Counted from the first letter of the stretch, positions 7,709 through 16,986 are shown. The stretch: DNA of 64,000 nt from Pseudoselenomonas ruminantium (GCA_015058575.1 SVBZ01000012.1:1-64000); one strand, 5' to 3'. Program-made: numbers and translations. Notes: generated by a model from the sequence alone, not told the origin.

Positions 7709-8322
7709 CAGAAGTGAAACAATTGCGGATTGGCATCATGGGGGGGACTTTCGATCCAATCCATATGGCCCATCTGGCAATCGCTGAGGCGGTACGTGAG
7801 GCTTTTTGCCTGGATCTCGTGCTATTCATTCCTGCGGCTAATCCGCCACACAAGCAGGGGCGCAAAGTGGAACCGGCTTATCATCGGCTGATGATGACCC
7901 AGCTGGCAACTTCATCGAATCCGTTCTTTCATGTATCCAAGCAAGAGATGGAGCGGACAGGTCCTTCGTATTCGCTGTTGACGGTACGGGAAGTAAAGCA
8001 GAGGTATGGCAAGGCAGCGGAACTTTATTTTATCACGGGGTCAGATACTATCAATGAACTGCACACCTGGTATCATATCGATGAATTGCTGCGGGAATGT
8101 CATTTCGTAGGAACCACGAGACCGGGGGCTCCTGTTGATGAAGCTGCATTGGTTCGTCAATTTGGTGCCTTGGCCCGTGAGAAGATTCATTTTCTGGCGG
8201 TACCAGAGCTGGAAATCTCTTCGACGGTAGTCAGGGCTCGTGTGAAGGCGGGCAAGAGCATCAAGTATCTGGTGCCGGCAGCTGTGGAGGCATATATCAA
8301 AAAAGAAGGGTTGTATTCATGA
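7705..8322 (+). CDS. nadD: Nicotinate-nucleotide adenylyltransferase
   Basis: The 205-residue protein has the nucleotidyltransferase signature GIMGGTFDPIHMAHL (GxFDPxHxGH type) at residues 11-25 and a C-terminal ISSTVVRARV motif (ISxTxxR). It converts nicotinate mononucleotide and ATP to deamido-NAD. It overlaps both neighbours by ATGA junctions. The nadD-yqeK-LCP-rsfS order is standard in Firmicutes. Confidence 0.96.
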   Translation: MTEVKQLRIGIMGGTFDPIHMAHLAIAEAVREAFCLDLVLFIPAANPPHKQGRKVEPAYHRLMMTQLATSSNPFFHVSKQEMERTGPSYSLLTVREVKQRYGKAAELYFITGSDTINELHTWYHIDELLRECHFVGTTRPGAPVDEAALVRQFGALAREKIHFLAVPELEISSTVVRARVKAGKSIKYLVPAAVEAYIKKEGLYS

Positions 8323-8915
8323 GTTTTGGCATGAGCTATGAGGCCATGGAAAAGGAACTGGCGAGCCGGCTGAAGGATAGCCGCTTCCGTCATTGCCTGG
8401 GGGTGGCCGATACTGCGGTTTTCCTGGCACGCCGTTTTGGTGTTGATGAGGAGCGAGCCCGCGTGGCTGGCCTGCTGCATGACTGTGCACGTGAATATCG
8501 TAATGAGGATATGCTGGAAGAGGCACAGCGCCGCGGGATAGAAATCGGCGAGGTAGAGCGGTCGATGCCGCTGCTCTTGCATGCATATATCGGGGCAAAG
8601 CGCGTTCGGGAAGTCTACCGTGTGGATGATGCGATGGTGGAGCAAGCCATTTGGCGCCATACAGTCGGTGGCAGAGGCATGACAAAGCTCGACAAGATTA
8701 TCTGGTTTGCCGACATGATCGAGCCGGGGCGGGAATATCCGGGTGTTAAGGAACTGCGCTGCTTGGCAAAGACGGCCAGCCTGGACGAAATGGTTCTCGC
8801 GGGGTTGAGCCAGTCGATTTGTTTCGTTGTAGCGAAGGGCCATCTGATTCATCCCGATACTGTGCTGGCGCGCAACGAGCTGTTATTGCAGAAAAACGAT
8901 AGCAATGAACCATAA
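8319..8915 (+). CDS. yqeK: YqeK-family HD-domain phosphohydrolase (symmetrical Ap4A hydrolase)
   Basis: The 198-residue protein has HD-superfamily metal ligands: RFRHCLGVA (first His), LLHDCARE (HD pair) and HTVGGRGMTKLDKIIWFADMIEP (later His and Asp). YqeK proteins cleave diadenosine tetraphosphate symmetrically to two ADP. The ATG at 8319 overlaps the nadD stop, so the two are translationally coupled. The family assignment rests on motifs and context. Confidence 0.92.
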   Translation: MSFGMSYEAMEKELASRLKDSRFRHCLGVADTAVFLARRFGVDEERARVAGLLHDCAREYRNEDMLEEAQRRGIEIGEVERSMPLLLHAYIGAKRVREVYRVDDAMVEQAIWRHTVGGRGMTKLDKIIWFADMIEPGREYPGVKELRCLAKTASLDEMVLAGLSQSICFVVAKGHLIHPDTVLARNELLLQKNDSNEP

Positions 8916-8937
8916 GAGCAATAAAGAAGGTGCGCCA

Positions 8938-9969
8938 ATGGGAAATGAACAGCAAAATATCACGCGCGAGAATATCATGCGGAAAAGGCAGTTGCGTGCA
9001 AGACGCCGCCGCCGGGCATTGGCCAGACTTTTTTTTCTGCTGGTATTCCTGGGCGCTGTGCTAGCTGGGGTATTGTTCCTTGGTTATACACTGGTCTCCT
9101 GGGGCAGCAATATCTATCATGAGTATCAAGCCATGTACAATGGCTATACAGAACGCCAGCAGGCAAGGCGTGGCACAATCGATCCTAAGTTTGATGGCTA
9201 TACGAATATCCTGGTCATGGGGCTGGACGATGGTGCTGACATAACCGCGGCAACGGAGAAACATACCGATACGATTCTTGTCGTCAGCCTTGAAAATGAG
9301 ACGGGCAAGGTCCGGTTCATCAATATACCGGGGGATACTTGGGTGAATCTGCCGGAAGGCGGTACGGCAATGAAACTCAAGAGCGTTTATGCACTCGGTG
9401 GGTCGCCGCTGATGGTGCGGCAGGTCAGTTCGCTTTTGGGAATATCTATCCATCAGTACGTGACGCTGGATATGGCGACGTTTGCCGAACTCATCGATGC
9501 TTTGGGCGGCATCGATATCTATGTCGAAGGAGATATGCAGTATGAAGACCCCGAGGCAAATCTGTCCATCAAACTGAAGCAGGGCTATCAGCATTTAAAT
9601 GGCCAGCAGGCACAACAATATATCCGTTTCCGCAGTTCAGAACTTGGCGATGTTGGCCGTGTGCAGCGCCAGCAGCGCTTCGTAAAAGCTCTTTATCAGA
9701 AGCTGCTGCAGTTTGAGACGGTGCCTAAACTACCGGCTGTGGCAGAAATTTTCAAGCAGCACGTCGATACCAGCGCAGAAATCTTCGATTCTGCGCATTT
9801 GGCCAATGTCCTGCGCAGTATGAGCAGTGATACGCCGGTAAGCGTCATGCTGCCGGGGGCTGTGGCCCAGGATGATGAATCTATTTGGGTACCGGATGAA
9901 GCCGGGATACAAAAACGCATGCAGGAACTATTTCCTGCTGATACATGGAACAAACCAGAGGAGGAATAA
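8938..9969 (+). CDS. LytR-CpsA-Psr (LCP) family cell-wall ligase-like protein
   Basis: The 343-residue protein has a very basic N-terminus (QLRARRRRRALAR), one membrane segment (about residues 22-45) and an extracellular LCP domain. LCP hallmarks are LVMGLDDG, HTDTILVVSL, FINIPGDTWV, and GGIDIYV with the downstream RFRSSELGDVGRVQRQQ arginine cluster. LCP enzymes transfer undecaprenyl-linked polymers to the cell wall; what polymer is used in this diderm is unknown. I took ATG 8938, preceded by GAAGGTG, over ATG 8905, which lacks a Shine-Dalgarno and overlaps yqeK. Confidence 0.92.
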   Translation: MGNEQQNITRENIMRKRQLRARRRRRALARLFFLLVFLGAVLAGVLFLGYTLVSWGSNIYHEYQAMYNGYTERQQARRGTIDPKFDGYTNILVMGLDDGADITAATEKHTDTILVVSLENETGKVRFINIPGDTWVNLPEGGTAMKLKSVYALGGSPLMVRQVSSLLGISIHQYVTLDMATFAELIDALGGIDIYVEGDMQYEDPEANLSIKLKQGYQHLNGQQAQQYIRFRSSELGDVGRVQRQQRFVKALYQKLLQFETVPKLPAVAEIFKQHVDTSAEIFDSAHLANVLRSMSSDTPVSVMLPGAVAQDDESIWVPDEAGIQKRMQELFPADTWNKPEEE

Positions 9970-9974
9970 TTTTG

Positions 9975-10316
9975 ATGATACAGGGAATGACGGAAGCCAT
10001 CTGCAAGGCGGCCAGTGACAAGAAAGCACGTGATATCGTAGTAATGGATATGCAGGGGCTCATGTCCTCGACCGATTACTTCGTAATCTGCTCGGCGAAT
10101 ACGGCTACGCAGGTACGGGCAATCGCAGATAATATCGAAGAGGCAATGGATGCCGCAGGTATCGCGTTCAATCACAAAGAGGGTTATCGTGAGGGTGAAT
10201 GGGTATTGCTGGATTACGGCGATGTAGTAGCGCATATCTTCATGCAGGATGCCCGTGAGTATTATGCGCTGGAGCGCCTCTGGGGCGATGCAGCGCTGAC
10301 ACCGTATGAAGGCTGA
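9975..10316 (+). CDS. rsfS: Ribosomal silencing factor RsfS
   Basis: The protein of about 113 residues is a single RsfS/Iojap domain: MDMQGLMSSTDYFVICSAN, the VRAIADNIEEAM helix and WVLLDYGDVVAHIFM. RsfS binds L14 and blocks subunit joining when nutrients are low. AGGAGG (9959-9964) fits either TTG 9972 or ATG 9975; I list the ATG. An upstream in-frame ATG at 9945 lies inside the LCP gene and is unlikely. Confidence 0.95.
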   Translation: MIQGMTEAICKAASDKKARDIVVMDMQGLMSSTDYFVICSANTATQVRAIADNIEEAMDAAGIAFNHKEGYREGEWVLLDYGDVVAHIFMQDAREYYALERLWGDAALTPYEG

Positions 10317-10328
10317 TCGAGGTCGGAG

Positions 10329-11201
10329 ATGGAAGAAAGAAAAAAGAGAAAGTACGGGCCGAGTACAGTCGCGACGCTCAAGGTAGTACGTATCGGAGAG
10401 ATGGGTGCTTTCCTGGATGCAGAGACTGGCAACACGTCGGATGATATCCTGTTGCATAAGACGCAGCAGACCGGGCCGGTAGCTGTAGGCGATGAAGTTA
10501 CGGTATTTTTGTATCTCGATCCGAAACGCCGGCTGACCGCAAGTATGCGTGTTCCACGCATGAAAGAAGGGCAGATTGCCCGCCTCAAAGTCATCAATAC
10601 GAGCCGGGATGGTGCGTTCCTGGATGTTGGTGCTGAGCGTGGTATTTTCATGCCTTATGCGGGGATGCGCGGGCGGCCGCAGATCGGCGAGGTGGTATGG
10701 GCGAAACTCTATACGGATAAATCCGGCCGTTTGGCAGTTACTATGGAAGTTGAGGACGAAATGCGCCGTGCCTCGCAGCCTGCGACGAACGTTCATGTAG
10801 GCGATGCGGTTACTGGTGCGATATACAATTATACGGACAGCGGCGCATTCTTGTTCAGCAAGGAGCGCTATATCGTCTTCATCGATAACAAAGAGATGAA
10901 GACGCGGCCGCGTGTGGGTGAAGTCGTGACGGCGCGGGTAACGTATGTGCGTCCGGATGGGCGGCTCAATGCGTCCTTGCGTGAGGTCAAGGAAAAGGCC
11001 TTGCTCACGGACTCACAGCGCATCATGGAATTGTTGGCAAGCCGCAATGGCAAGATGCCGTATAGTGATGAATCGTCGCCAGAGGTTATCCGTGACAAAT
11101 TCCAGATTTCGAAGGCGGCATTCAAGCGCGCTTTGGGACATCTTTTGCGTGAAGGACGTGTAGTGGAGAAAGATGGCTGGACTTATCTGAAAGAAAAATG
11201 A
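10329..11201 (+). CDS. cvfB: CvfB-like S1-domain RNA-binding protein
   Basis: The 290-residue protein has tandem S1-type OB folds. The GEMGAFLDAE, SRDGAFLDVG and TDSGAFLF repeats begin near residues 20, 95 and 163, and a winged-helix C-terminus (SKAAFKRALGHLLREGRV) starts near 262. This is the CvfB/YitL architecture, an RNA-binding protein linked to virulence-gene and RNA control in Gram-positives. The gene follows rsfS by 12 bp. The protein's RNA target cannot be seen here. Confidence 0.9.
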   Translation: MEERKKRKYGPSTVATLKVVRIGEMGAFLDAETGNTSDDILLHKTQQTGPVAVGDEVTVFLYLDPKRRLTASMRVPRMKEGQIARLKVINTSRDGAFLDVGAERGIFMPYAGMRGRPQIGEVVWAKLYTDKSGRLAVTMEVEDEMRRASQPATNVHVGDAVTGAIYNYTDSGAFLFSKERYIVFIDNKEMKTRPRVGEVVTARVTYVRPDGRLNASLREVKEKALLTDSQRIMELLASRNGKMPYSDESSPEVIRDKFQISKAAFKRALGHLLREGRVVEKDGWTYLKEK

Positions 11202-11320
11202 TAGTGATGGTGGACTTTTTTCTGGAAAGCAGAAGGAATTTGTTGCTTTAAGGCGAATAGAAACATCATAGATGAATATTAAAATGGGATAATACGAATC
11301 CAAGTATGGGGGCGAATTGA

Positions 11321-12271
11321 ATGGCAGCAGAAACGAGTGGAGATAAAAAAGGAATCCTGCTTGAGACAGGTACCAATGAGTTTGAGATTGTTGAATTCAG
11401 CATTGGCCATGTAAATTATGGTATCAATGTAGCGAAAGTTCGCGAAGTTATCACACGTACACCGGTGACGACTATGCCGCAGGCACATCCGTATATCGAT
11501 GGATTGTTCACGCTGCGTGGCAAGGCGATTCCGTTGGTCAACCTGCCGCGTTGCCTGAATGTGCAGACAGGGACGGAGCCGAAGAATATCATCGTAACGG
11601 AAATCAATAACTACAATATCGGCTTCTTGGTCGAGAATGTTTCGCGTATCCATCGTATTTCCTGGAAAGACATGGAACCAGCGCCAGAAGTCGGGGATCA
11701 GTCGCGGGTAGTCGGTATCGTCAAGATGAAGGATCGCATCGTACTCTTGCTTGACTTTGAGACGATCATCGCAGAAATCAATCCGGAAATCAATGCGAAG
11801 CTGACTACTTATGAAGAAGCGACCGAGGATGTCAAGGTCAAGCGCTCCAATGTACATGTCGTTGTGGCTGAGGACTCTCCTATGCTGCGTGATCTCTTGG
11901 TCACGACGCTGCATGAGTCGGGCTATCGCTTTGTTCGTGATTTTGGCAATGGTCAGGATGCTTGGGATTATCTGCGCGGCCTGGCTGAGCGTGATGGCAA
12001 GATCGAGGAGCATGTCGGTGTCATCGTGTCAGATGTCGAGATGCCGAAGATGGATGGACATCGCCTGCTGAAGCTTGTCCGTGAAGACGAGCGCCTGCAG
12101 AGTGTGCCGCTGGTACTCTTCTCGTCGCTGATCAGTGATGAGATGCGTCTCAAGGGTGAGCAGCTTGGGGCATCGGGGCAGATTGCTAAACCGGAAATCA
12201 ATCAGCTTATCGGATTGCTCGATAACCTTATTTTTGGGACACCGCTTCATAAAGAACATCCGGATGCTTGA
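11321..12271 (+). CDS. cheV: Chemotaxis coupling/response protein CheV
   Basis: The 316-residue protein joins a CheW-like domain (about 20-165; INVAKVREVI, LFTLRGKAIPLVNL) to a receiver domain (about 175-305; VVVAEDSPMLRDLL, SDVEMPKMDG with the phosphoacceptor Asp, then VLFSSL). CheV links chemoreceptors to CheA and adapts by phosphorylation. No other che or fla gene is in the window, so it is a detached chemotaxis gene, but it implies motility. GGGGGCG precedes ATG 11321. No convincing promoter was identified in the 119-bp gap upstream. Confidence 0.95.
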   Translation: MAAETSGDKKGILLETGTNEFEIVEFSIGHVNYGINVAKVREVITRTPVTTMPQAHPYIDGLFTLRGKAIPLVNLPRCLNVQTGTEPKNIIVTEINNYNIGFLVENVSRIHRISWKDMEPAPEVGDQSRVVGIVKMKDRIVLLLDFETIIAEINPEINAKLTTYEEATEDVKVKRSNVHVVVAEDSPMLRDLLVTTLHESGYRFVRDFGNGQDAWDYLRGLAERDGKIEEHVGVIVSDVEMPKMDGHRLLKLVREDERLQSVPLVLFSSLISDEMRLKGEQLGASGQIAKPEINQLIGLLDNLIFGTPLHKEHPDA

Positions 12272-12297
12272 TAGAGCCGGAAATCAGAGATTCTGTG

Positions 12298-12330
12298 GGA
12301 CTGCCGCTGAGTTGCGGCGGTCCTTTTCTT
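12298..12330 (+). terminator. Terminator of cheV
   Basis: Stem GGACTGCCGC/GCGGCGGTCC (one mismatch or G-T) is followed by TTTTCTT. Confidence 0.75.
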
Positions 12331-12376
12331 ATGATAGAATGGTACTGATTAGTATTAAGTGGGAGAGGTATCATCC

Positions 12377-13420
12377 ATGAGAAGGTATACATCTCTTCTG
12401 TTGACGTCGTTCCTGCTTCTTTTAGTTGTGGTAGCAGGGTCTGCTTATCTGGCCGGGGCTGGACATGATGAGCAGCAGCGGCCAAGACAGGAGATTACTG
12501 TCTATACGACGCTGCCAGCCGAACATGTGACTATTTTGACAGCGGCCTATGAGAAACAGCATGGTGTGCGTGTAAACTTTGTGCCATTGCCAGCAGACAA
12601 GGTCTTGAGCCGCTTGCAGGAGCAGGCGTATGGCAGCAAGGATGGCGAGGCGGCCATGGTGTTGGCGGATCGCGAGACATTGGCAAAAGCTGCGGCTGCA
12701 GGGTATCTCGTGCCGTATCTTTCTGAGGCTGGCGATCAGGTTCCAGAGGAGTTTCGTGAGCAAGATGGGTATTGGGTCGGTGTCTGGTACGATCCGGTTG
12801 TCTTTTGTGTCAACAAGGATTATCTGAAGACGCAAGCGCATATCCCCGACACTTGGCAGAGCTTGGCTAAGCAGTCCCAGGTGCGCGTTGGTGTTACGGA
12901 TTTCCTGGCAGCTGATGCATCTGCCAATCTGCTGCTAAGCATGATTGCACAGTTTGGCGATGCGGCTGCCTATGATATTTGGCGGCAGATACATCCCAAG
13001 ATCGTGCAGTATGCGCGGTATTTGTCTACGCCGGTCCGTCAGGCCGGTATGGGCGAAGTGGATATTGCTGTGGCTGTGGAGAGTGAGACAATCCGCTACA
13101 TGCAGGATGGTTATCCCTTGCAGGTCGTGTATCCAGCCGATGGTACGGCAGCACTCGTGACGGGCACTGGCATGGCTTACCGGGCTGAACCAAAGGCCCA
13201 GCGGGCTGCCAAGGATTTTGCAGATTGGCTGCTAGGGGATGACGCGCAGCTGGCACTGCAGGAGCAAAGCTTCTATTTCGTGCCGACTAATCCGGGAACG
13301 CTGGCTTATAAGATGTTTGCCGGCAAGAATCTGGTGTTGTTCAATCAGTCGATCCGTTATACGGCGCAGCAGAAGCATGATTTCCTTGACCGCTGGGTCA
13401 AAGAAGTCCGTTTCAAATAA
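12377..13420 (+). CDS. Extracellular solute-binding protein (ABC type, Fe3+/thiamine-like class)
   Basis: The 347-residue protein has an N-terminal hydrophobic signal or anchor (LLLTSFLLLLVVVAGSAYLAG). Then follows a periplasmic binding fold opening with EITVYTTLPAEHVTILTAAYEKQ, typical of the AfuA/FbpA-like iron and related substrate-binding proteins. No permease or ATPase gene is adjacent, so the transporter partner lies elsewhere or the protein senses rather than transports. There is no lipobox Cys. I chose ATG 12377 over GTG 12359 for its Shine-Dalgarno-like GAGAGG and clean signal sequence. The ligand cannot be told from sequence. Confidence 0.88.
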   Translation: MRRYTSLLLTSFLLLLVVVAGSAYLAGAGHDEQQRPRQEITVYTTLPAEHVTILTAAYEKQHGVRVNFVPLPADKVLSRLQEQAYGSKDGEAAMVLADRETLAKAAAAGYLVPYLSEAGDQVPEEFREQDGYWVGVWYDPVVFCVNKDYLKTQAHIPDTWQSLAKQSQVRVGVTDFLAADASANLLLSMIAQFGDAAAYDIWRQIHPKIVQYARYLSTPVRQAGMGEVDIAVAVESETIRYMQDGYPLQVVYPADGTAALVTGTGMAYRAEPKAQRAAKDFADWLLGDDAQLALQEQSFYFVPTNPGTLAYKMFAGKNLVLFNQSIRYTAQQKHDFLDRWVKEVRFK

Positions 13421-13443
13421 CAGGGATTTGTGATATGAGGGGA

Positions 13444-13490
13444 CAGAGGATACCGCCTGTGATTGCAGGTTGTATCCTCTGTATCTTCTT
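13444..13490 (+). terminator. Terminator of the solute-binding protein gene
   Basis: Stem CAGAGGATAC/GTATCCTCTG with an 18-nt loop is followed by TATCTTCTT. Confidence 0.75.
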
Positions 13491-13552
13491 GTAATCCTTT
13501 GCTTTGTGTAACATGGCGGGAAGATTTTCCGAATTATTATAGGAGGTTTAAA

Positions 13553-14884
13553 GTGAAAGCAGGTTTTATCAGTCTTGGCTGTTCCAAGAATCTTGTCGAT
13601 ACAGAGGTCATGCTCGGCGAGCTTACGGCGCATGGCATTGAGATAACGCCGGAGCCGGCAGAAGCTGATATTCTTATCGTCAATACGTGTGCTTTTATCC
13701 AGTCAGCCAAGGAAGAATCCATTACGACGGTTCTCAATATGGCGGAGTACAAAGAGACCGGGCGCTGCCGCAGCTTGATCGTAGCTGGCTGCCTGGGACA
13801 GCGTTATAAGCAGGAGCTCTTGGATGAGCTGCCAGAGGCCGATGCTATTCTCGGTACGGGAGCCTGGGGGCGCATCATGGAGGCCGTTGAGGAGACGCTC
13901 AAGGGGCATCGTGTCGTCATTGCGGGTGAGGATGATACGCTCTATGATGAGAAGACGCCTCGGATTACGACGACACCTGACTATACAGCGTATGTCAAGA
14001 TTGCCGAGGGCTGCGATAACCGCTGTGCGTTCTGTGCCATTCCGCAGATCCGTGGCCGTTTCCGCAGCCGCCGCATGGAGGATATCTGTGCGGAAATCGA
14101 GCACCTGACAGAAAAAGGGGTGCGTGAGGTCGTGCTGATTGCGCAGGATAGCACGCTTTATGGCAAGGATATCTATGGCAAGCCGGTACTGGCGGAGCTT
14201 TTGCGCAACATCTGCAAGGTACCGAAACTCAAATGGGTGCGTACGCTTTACTGCTATCCGAAGTTCTTTACCGATGAACTCATCGACGTCTATGCCAATG
14301 AACCGAAGGTCTGCAAGTATGTAGATCTGCCGTTGCAGCACGCAGACAACGACGTGCTGCGTTCGATGCATCGTCCGGATACGCGTGAGGAGATGGTGGC
14401 ACTTTTGGACAAGCTGCGTGCGCGCATCCCCGGTGTCACAATCCGCTCGACATTCATTGTCGGCTTCCCTGGCGAGACCGATGCGCAGTATCAGACGCTG
14501 CGCAAGTTCCTGGAGGAGCAGCGTCTCGACCGCGTCGGCGTGTTCACGTATTCGCGCGAAGAGGATACGGCTGCATATGATATGCCGAATCAGGTGCCGG
14601 AGGAAGTCATGCAGGAACGTTATCATGATCTCATGAGCCTGCAGAGCAAGATTTCGGAGGAAGTCAATCAGTCGTTTGAAGGCAAGGAACTTGAAGTACT
14701 CGTGGAGGGCCGTGATGAGGAGCAGCCGAATATCTGCGTAGGACGCTCGTACCGTGAGGCCCCGGAGGTCGATGGTCAGGTTTATGTTGAAAACGATACG
14801 GACAGCAAGCCGGGCGATATCATCAAGGTCAAGGTCCTGCAGGGCTTTACGTATGATGTGGTCGGCGAGAAGCTGGCAGACTGA
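13553..14884 (+). CDS. rimO: Ribosomal protein S12 methylthiotransferase RimO
   Basis: The 443-residue protein has an N-terminal MTTase domain (SLGCSKNLVDTE, VNTCAFI, VAGCLGQRY with three cluster Cys), a radical-SAM domain (AEGCDNRCAFCAIPQIRG, the CxxxCxxC motif near 148-155) and a C-terminal TRAM domain. It methylthiolates an Asp of ribosomal protein S12. The start is GTG 13553 behind a strong AGGAGG; the longer frame upstream has no ribosome site and crosses the preceding terminator. Confidence 0.96.
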   Translation: MKAGFISLGCSKNLVDTEVMLGELTAHGIEITPEPAEADILIVNTCAFIQSAKEESITTVLNMAEYKETGRCRSLIVAGCLGQRYKQELLDELPEADAILGTGAWGRIMEAVEETLKGHRVVIAGEDDTLYDEKTPRITTTPDYTAYVKIAEGCDNRCAFCAIPQIRGRFRSRRMEDICAEIEHLTEKGVREVVLIAQDSTLYGKDIYGKPVLAELLRNICKVPKLKWVRTLYCYPKFFTDELIDVYANEPKVCKYVDLPLQHADNDVLRSMHRPDTREEMVALLDKLRARIPGVTIRSTFIVGFPGETDAQYQTLRKFLEEQRLDRVGVFTYSREEDTAAYDMPNQVPEEVMQERYHDLMSLQSKISEEVNQSFEGKELEVLVEGRDEEQPNICVGRSYREAPEVDGQVYVENDTDSKPGDIIKVKVLQGFTYDVVGEKLAD

Positions 14885-14895
14885 CGAGGCGGGCT

Positions 14896-15378
14896 ATGAA
14901 GAGCATGGAAGAGGTGGTCGGCAATCTGCTGGCCAGCCAGCAAAAGACCATTTCCTGTGCTGAGTCGTGCACCGGGGGACTGCTGACGAGCCGGCTGACT
15001 GATATTCCCGGGAGTTCGGCTTATGTCATGGGGGCTGTGGTCTGCTATACGAATAGAATCAAGGAGCAGCTGGTTGGCGTGCAGCCGGCAACGATTGCCC
15101 GCTATACCGAGGTGTCGGCGCAAACGGCATGTGAGATGGCTGAGGGCATCGAGCAGCGTATCGCTACTGACATCGGTGTGGGCATAACGGGGCTGGCGGG
15201 GCCTGGTGGCGGCAGCAATGGCCAGCCAGTGGGGCTTGTTTACATAGCAGTGGCTGGCTGGAAGGGGACGGTAGTCTCCGAGCAGCACTTCCGTGGGACT
15301 CGTAAGGAAATAAAACAGCAAAGTGCAGAGACAGCTCTGCAAATGATACACGATTATCTATCAGGAGGAACTTTTTGA
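14896..15378 (+). CDS. pncC: Nicotinamide-nucleotide amidohydrolase PncC (stand-alone CinA C-domain)
   Basis: The 160-residue protein is a complete CinA C-terminal domain: AESCTGGLLTSRLTDIPGSS, then GITGLAGPGGG and GLVYIAVAG. It deamidates NMN to nicotinate mononucleotide in NAD recycling. Here it is not fused to the CinA N-terminal domain and not next to recA. It overlaps the following helicase start by 4 nt. Confidence 0.93.
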   Translation: MKSMEEVVGNLLASQQKTISCAESCTGGLLTSRLTDIPGSSAYVMGAVVCYTNRIKEQLVGVQPATIARYTEVSAQTACEMAEGIEQRIATDIGVGITGLAGPGGGSNGQPVGLVYIAVAGWKGTVVSEQHFRGTRKEIKQQSAETALQMIHDYLSGGTF

Positions 15379-16955
15379 AACACGAAATGAAAAAATTTGG
15401 CGAGATCGATTTGAGCCGCAAGATCCTGCAGGCCGTGACGGAGATGGGCTTTGAGGAGCCGTCTCCCATTCAGGCGCAGACGATACCATTGGCACTGGAG
15501 GGGCATGATGTTATCGGACAGGCGCAGACAGGAACGGGCAAGACTGCAGCATTTGGCATACCGACGGTCGAAAAAACTGTTGAGAAGTCGCGGCACGTTC
15601 AGGCACTGGTATTGACGCCGACCCGCGAACTGGCTATCCAGACGGCCGAGGAGCTCAATAAGATTGGCAAATTCAAGCGCGTGCGCACTTTGCCTGTCTA
15701 TGGCGGACAGTCGATTGAGCGTCAGATCCGGGCCCTGGGGCGTGGGGTACAGATCATTGTCGGTACGCCGGGCCGTTTGCTCGATCATCTGCATCGTGGT
15801 ACCATTAAGCTTGATCATGTGCAGACGCTTGTGCTTGATGAAGCCGATGAAATGCTTGATATGGGCTTCATCGATGATATTGAAAGCATTTTGGAGCTTA
15901 TACCATCTGAGCGACAGACATTGCTGTTCTCGGCGACGATGCCTGCACCTATCGAAAAGCTCTCGCTACGCTATATGAATCATCCGCAGCGTGTGACAAT
16001 CACGCGGGAGAATCTGACTGTACCGCTTATAGATCAGGTCTACTATGAGACGCGGCAGAAATTTGAAGGCCTTTGCCGCGTGCTCGATGTCGAAGAAACC
16101 GGTAAACTTATCATTTTTTGCCGGACCAAGCGGGCTGTCGATGACCTTTCTGCATCGCTTGATGCGCGTGGCTATTCGGCTGGCGGTCTGCATGGTGACC
16201 TGTCGCAGGTTCAGCGTGACCGCGTGATGAAGAAGTTCCGTGAAGGACGCATCGATGTGCTGATTGCAACCGATGTGGCTGCGCGCGGTATCGATATCGA
16301 TGATATCACGCATGTTATCAACTACGATATCCCGCAGGATCATGAGTCGTATGTGCACCGCATTGGACGTACGGGCCGTGCCGGGCGCACCGGCGTGGCG
16401 ATGACGTTCATCGAACCGAAAGAGTATCGTCAGCTGCGTCTCATCATGAAACTGGCGCATACGAAAATCCAGCGCCGTGAGCTGCCGACGGCATCAGATA
16501 TTCTTGAGAGGCAGAAAGATCTCGTGCAGGAGCGGCTGGTAAAGACATTGCAACAGAATCGTTATGATGATTACCATACCATCATTTCGGATGTGGCTGC
16601 AGAAGGATTTGATTTGGTCGATATCGCTGCAGCTGCACTCAAGCTTTCGCTCGAAGGCTTCCAGGATGAACCGAAGCGTTCTGCCGATGGCTTTGGGGAT
16701 ACGGGCGGCGCGCCAGGTATGGTGCGTTTGTTCCTCAACATTGGCCGCAATCAGAAGATACGTCCGTCCGATCTTGTCCGGGCGATTGCCGATGAGGCAG
16801 ATATTCCGGGCGACACGATTGGCGTTATCAATATCTATGACCGCTTTACCTTCGTGGAAGTACCAGAAGATGTGGCAGAGCGCGTCATGAATATCATGCA
16901 CCGTAATACGGTCAAGGGGTATAAGGTTAACGTAGAGCCAGCACGCAAGCGCTGA
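15375..16955 (+). CDS. DEAD-box ATP-dependent RNA helicase (DeaD/CshA type)
   Basis: The 526-residue protein has all DEAD-box motifs: Q motif, AQTGTGKTAAF (motif I), PTRELAIQ (Ia), TPGRLLDH (Ib), VLDEADEMLD (II), SATMP (III), IIFCRTK, ATDVAARGIDI (V) and HRIGRTGRAG (VI). A C-terminal DbpA-type RNA-binding domain covers about residues 445-520 (VRLFLNIGRNQKIRPSDLV). Such helicases act in ribosome assembly and mRNA decay, especially in the cold. The start is TTG 15375, 6 nt after AGGAGG and overlapping the pncC stop; an internal ATG at 15387 is a less favoured alternative. Confidence 0.95.
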   Translation: MKHEMKKFGEIDLSRKILQAVTEMGFEEPSPIQAQTIPLALEGHDVIGQAQTGTGKTAAFGIPTVEKTVEKSRHVQALVLTPTRELAIQTAEELNKIGKFKRVRTLPVYGGQSIERQIRALGRGVQIIVGTPGRLLDHLHRGTIKLDHVQTLVLDEADEMLDMGFIDDIESILELIPSERQTLLFSATMPAPIEKLSLRYMNHPQRVTITRENLTVPLIDQVYYETRQKFEGLCRVLDVEETGKLIIFCRTKRAVDDLSASLDARGYSAGGLHGDLSQVQRDRVMKKFREGRIDVLIATDVAARGIDIDDITHVINYDIPQDHESYVHRIGRTGRAGRTGVAMTFIEPKEYRQLRLIMKLAHTKIQRRELPTASDILERQKDLVQERLVKTLQQNRYDDYHTIISDVAAEGFDLVDIAAAALKLSLEGFQDEPKRSADGFGDTGGAPGMVRLFLNIGRNQKIRPSDLVRAIADEADIPGDTIGVINIYDRFTFVEVPEDVAERVMNIMHRNTVKGYKVNVEPARKR

Positions 16956-16986
16956 AGCTCAGTGGATCAGGAAAGAAGGTATTCGG

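Noticed and set aside
9696..10796. A 366-codon minus-strand frame opposite the LCP gene, rsfS and cvfB
   Set aside because: It spans three well-supported plus-strand genes and their junctions, which a real gene would not; its composition is shadow-like.
11202..11320. A sigma-28 type promoter before cheV
   Set aside because: TTTAAGGCGAATAG and CATAGATG loosely suggest one, but no match to TAAA-N15-GCCGATAA was good enough to report.
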